Of a DNA stretch of 64,000 nt, positions 60,900-64,000 are shown piece by piece (positions within the stretch are counted from its first letter, which is position 1; every line of letters begins with the position of its first letter). A program made the position numbers and the translations under genes. The DNA is from Filosporella fistucella (Eukaryota; Ascomycota; Leotiomycetes; Helotiales). The notes under the pieces are model-generated. The model did not search any database. It saw only the letters and a list, made by a program, of their open reading frames with translations, and was not told the DNA's origin. The stretch lies in the NCBI GenBank assembly GCA_030077755.1, contig JAQJZZ010000008.1, forward strand, positions 3,286,001-3,350,000, in the 5' to 3' direction.

Positions 60900-61800
60900 A
60901 TATGCTATACAAGTGGTGTGGTGCCACAATATCAGAATGGTTGTGGAATTGAGAAATGGAGAAATGGAAAATGATGAGTTTACGAAAAGTCGTACGTCGT
61001 CTGCTGAGGTTGTATTCTGGTGTGGCTTCCCTGCCCCTTAAATAGCCAGAAGCGAGTATTGGCGGAGAGGGGCGGAGCGGAAACTAGTTGGAGCTATGGA
61101 TGCTACTCCGTACATAATTTAATTTCGAGTGCACACAGCCAGGGTATTATCAACAAGGAACAAATAACCCTGGTTAATCCCAACGAAGGATAGCTGTCAG
61201 AATGCAGATTGAATCGACAAACCTCTGAATACCTTCATCAAACCACGCATTATACGGCTAAACTCAGCTGATTACTCGGGTGACCTAGGATGGACGACCT
61301 GAGGATGATCGATTCCAATATACTTTGCTGGTCACATTTTTCTCGCGTGTCGTGTCCTGCGTCAGCGATTTTTCCAAGAAGTGCAAATTGTTTCCATCGA
61401 GGTAGGCCTATCAGACCTGTATAGCTTCAAGCTGCAGCATTCTTCACAGCCCTGATTCTCAGCTGATGTTTCATTTTAGCCTTCGCGATCCAGGCCCTCA
61501 ACCCCACTCAGAATTGTCTGTCTTTGAGCACCCTCCTGTAGCGCGATCCATTGTGTGCTATCCAGGATGTTGATCCGTGAATGAATTTGGCGCCGCACAA
61601 TGGCAACCTTGATGGGATTCTCGAATGGTGCTCCAATGTCGTCAGCTGTTGTGGTCCGCATGCCAAACTTACGAGGCTGGATAGCAGCCTTGCGAAGAGA
61701 CACATTTACTTAATGTTCTCGTATGCCCAGTTCAGATGACAAGAATCCCTCTCATCAATAGACTTCCACTCGCTATTTCTTCCAGTTCAACCTGAACAAC
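60900..61800. promoter_or_regulatory. Divergent promoter region, UGT and PKS
   Basis: 901 bp between start codons at 60899 (minus) and 61801 (plus). No supportable gene; the minus-strand frame at 61476-61705 has no domain. A shared promoter fits coordinate expression of PKS and UGT. No specific factor site is named. Confidence 0.5.
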
Positions 61801-64000
61801 ATGACGTCTCGGAGTAACATTTCTGAGATTCTTTCTCTTGATGGCTTATCTCCTATTGCTATTGTTGGCATGGCATGCCGACTGCCAGGTTCGGCCACAA
61901 GCCCTGAAAAATTGTGGGATATGATAGCTAGAAAACAATCTGGTCGCTGCGAGATTCCTAAATCTCGAATGAACGTCGATGCTTTCTATCATCCTGATCC
62001 TGACAGAAATGGAACTGTAAGACATCGATTGAAAGAAGTTTCACATTTGTGCTAATATTGATATTAAAGTTCAACATCCGTGCTGCCCATTTTTTGGACG
62101 GTGATATTGCTGCTTTTGATGCTCCATTTTTCTCGATTTCCCCAGCTGAGGCGAGTGGGATGGACCCGCAGCAGCGCCTGATGATGGAAAGTGCATACGA
62201 AGCTATTGAGAATGCTGGCATTCCAATGGAACAACTTGCCGGCTCGAATACTAGTTGTTATGTTGGTTGTTTCTCCCGCGATTATAACGAGATTTTGACC
62301 CATGACCCGGAGACTTCTCCGGTCTATGTCTCCACCGGAAACGGTGCAGCCATTCTGTCAAATCGAGTTAGCTATTTCTTCGATCTGAAGGGGCCCAGTC
62401 TCACCGTGGATACTGCTTGCAGTAGCAGTCTTGTTGCACTCCATCTCGCATGCCAGAGCATTAGGTCTGGAGAGTCGAAAGCCGCTATCGTCGGTGGCAC
62501 CAACTTAATCTTTAATCCAGATGTAATGATTGTAAGTTGCTGCCAAGCATTGCTTCACCCATCCTTTCTTTTGATCGAAGTACGCGAGATTACACAAAGT
62601 GCTTAGTTGACATTCTATCTTCTCTCTAGGCAATGTCCAATGTCCACTTTCTCGGTCCAGATGCAAAGTGCCATACATATGACCACCGGGCAAATGGATA
62701 CTCTCGAGGTGAAGGTATTGCAGCCATTGTTCTGAAGCCTCTGGAAGATGCCTTGAGAGACAACGATACCATTCGAGCGGTCATCCGAGGATCTGCTTCG
62801 AACCAAGATGGTAGAACAGCTGGCATTATGCTGCCGTCGAGAGATGCCCAACAAACATTGATCAATTCTGCTTACGAAGCGGCAAAATGTGATCCAGCAA
62901 GTGTGGGCTACTTCGAAGCTCATGGTACGGGAACACCTGCTGGTGATCCCCTTGAGGCTGGAGCAATTGGCTCAACTCTTGGCCAGCATCGAGCACCTGG
63001 TGAAGAGAATAAATTATATGTAGGCTCAGTCAAGACAAATATAGGCCACTTGGAGGGGACAAGTGGTCTAGCAAGCGTGATAAAAACCGTCCTAGCTCTC
63101 GAAAAAGGAGCCATTCCGCCAAATCTTCATTTTGAGAAGGGGAATGAGGCCATAGATTTCGAGGGCTGGCATATTCGTGTCCCAACCGAGCTTTCGCCAT
63201 GGCCAGTTGCAGGTGTGAGAAGAGCAAGTATTAACTCGTTCGGATTTGGTGGCACGAATGCTCATGTTATCCTCGATGATGCCTATCATTATCTCAAAAC
63301 TCGAGGCTTGCGGGGTTCTCACAGAACCTCGCCCACGCCTCTTTTACTGGACGACATTGCTATTAGTAATGGCAACTCGGTGATTTCAGCAGATTCTCCG
63401 GGACACTCTGGCTATGTATCTCATGATAGCGAGGATGGTTTCTTCCATTCTTCAAAGCAGCATCGAATTTTCATCTGGTCAACCCATGAAGAAGGCATTG
63501 CAAAGGATAACGCACAAGCATATGCCTCACAGCTAGAGTCTCGAAAGGAGGTGGATGATAACCAGTTCCTTGATGATTTGTCATATACACTCTGTGAAAG
63601 GCGGTCCCGCCTGCCCTTGAAGTGTTTCATTGTTGCCAATTCAATTTCAGATCTCACAACGAAGCTCATCGCCTCGAGACAAAAGCCCATTCGGGCAGAT
63701 GTGAGTTTAACCCCAATTGTTTGAATCTATTGTCTGATAATTCGTAGGGTACCCGCAGTCCACGCACAGCTTTTGTGTTCACTGGCCAAGGTGCACAATG
63801 GTGGGGAATGGGCAAAGAGCTGCTGCACACTTATCCTGTCTTCGCACGCTCTATCAAGCAAGCAGATGAAGCACTGCAGATATTTGGATCGACATGGTCA
63901 TTGAAAGAGGAGTTGAAGAAAGACAAGGAAACATCCCGTGTCGGCGAGGCTCAAATCAGCCAGCCACTTTGCACTGCCATTCAGCTTGGTCTTGTCGACC
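61801..64000 (+). CDS. Highly reducing type I polyketide synthase (3' partial)
   Basis: Exons so far: 61801-62016, 62070-62531, 62630-63700 and 63748 to beyond 64000; about 667 residues visible. The beta-ketoacyl synthase domain starts at PIAIVGMACRLPGS and has MDPQQRLMMESAYEA, the catalytic Cys in VDTACSSSL, and the two His in EAHGTGTPAGDPLEA and KTNIGHLEGTSG. All three catalytic residues are present. The KAsynt C-terminal part ends SFGFGGTNAHVIL. After a linker, the acyltransferase begins at FVFTGQGAQWWGMG. The KS-first layout without an upstream SAT domain and the KS sequence itself point to a highly reducing enzyme. DH, ER, KR and ACP domains would lie to the right, unseen. It anchors the gene cluster. 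Confidence 0.94.

Noticed and set aside
1..64000. tRNA genes, CRISPR arrays, intact transposable elements
   Set aside because: No tRNA-like box pattern, no spaced identical repeats, and no transposase, reverse transcriptase or integrase motifs were seen; a computed scan (tRNAscan-SE, RepeatMasker) would be decisive.

Overview
The window is nuclear DNA from a filamentous ascomycete (Pezizomycotina; a leotiomycete is my guess, not a proof). The evidence is dense genes with many short introns (about 38 to 146 nt, mostly GTAAGT-like donors and CTRAY-type branch points), no operons, and typical fungal families: POL5, GH115, But2, CHRD, CBM18, C2H2 plus fungal transcription-factor domain, and a highly reducing PKS. 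I reconstructed exon structures by hand. For each multi-exon model except 37177-38101, the summed exon length is a multiple of three and the joined protein matches its family across the junctions where one was recognised.

Layout. 1-3.6 kb: 3' part of a BUB1/Mad3-type spindle checkpoint kinase. 4.4-5.8 kb: secreted GH27 alpha-galactosidase. 5.8-6.8 kb: gene-free AT-rich stretch with a diverged duplication and a 38-bp-period tandem repeat. 6.8-11.0 kb (minus): a large protein with a fungal STAND-type N-terminal domain and polyglutamine. 11.6-14.7 kb: POL5 ribosome-biogenesis factor. 15.1-15.9 kb (minus): pyroglutamyl-peptidase. 16.7-22.8 kb: sugar MFS transporter (minus) divergent from a GH115 alpha-glucuronidase. 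24.6-28.2 kb: GH38 alpha-mannosidase. 29-39 kb: sparse region rich in secreted or surface proteins (CHRD protein, But2-like protein, a tandem-CBM18 membrane protein, an anchored Cys-rich protein, a Pro/Ser-repeat protein) plus one acidic-tailed orphan. 41-46 kb: SF3B6 splicing factor, a 28-residue Cys microprotein and a STIMATE-like vacuolar membrane protein. 46-52.6 kb: C2H2 transcription factor, a 3-hydroxyacyl-CoA dehydrogenase-family enzyme and an ACS/Dal5-type transporter.

52.7-64 kb looks like the left arm of a secondary-metabolite gene cluster: DHA2 efflux pump, FAD-dependent monooxygenase, FSH1-type serine hydrolase, a UDP-glycosyltransferase with a C-terminal membrane segment, and, divergent from it, the start of a highly reducing polyketide synthase that runs off the right edge. 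A plausible logic is chain building by the PKS, release by the FSH hydrolase, oxidation by the FAD enzyme, glycosylation by the UGT and export by the DHA2 pump. The product cannot be named from this window.

I saw no tRNA, rRNA, CRISPR array or intact transposon.
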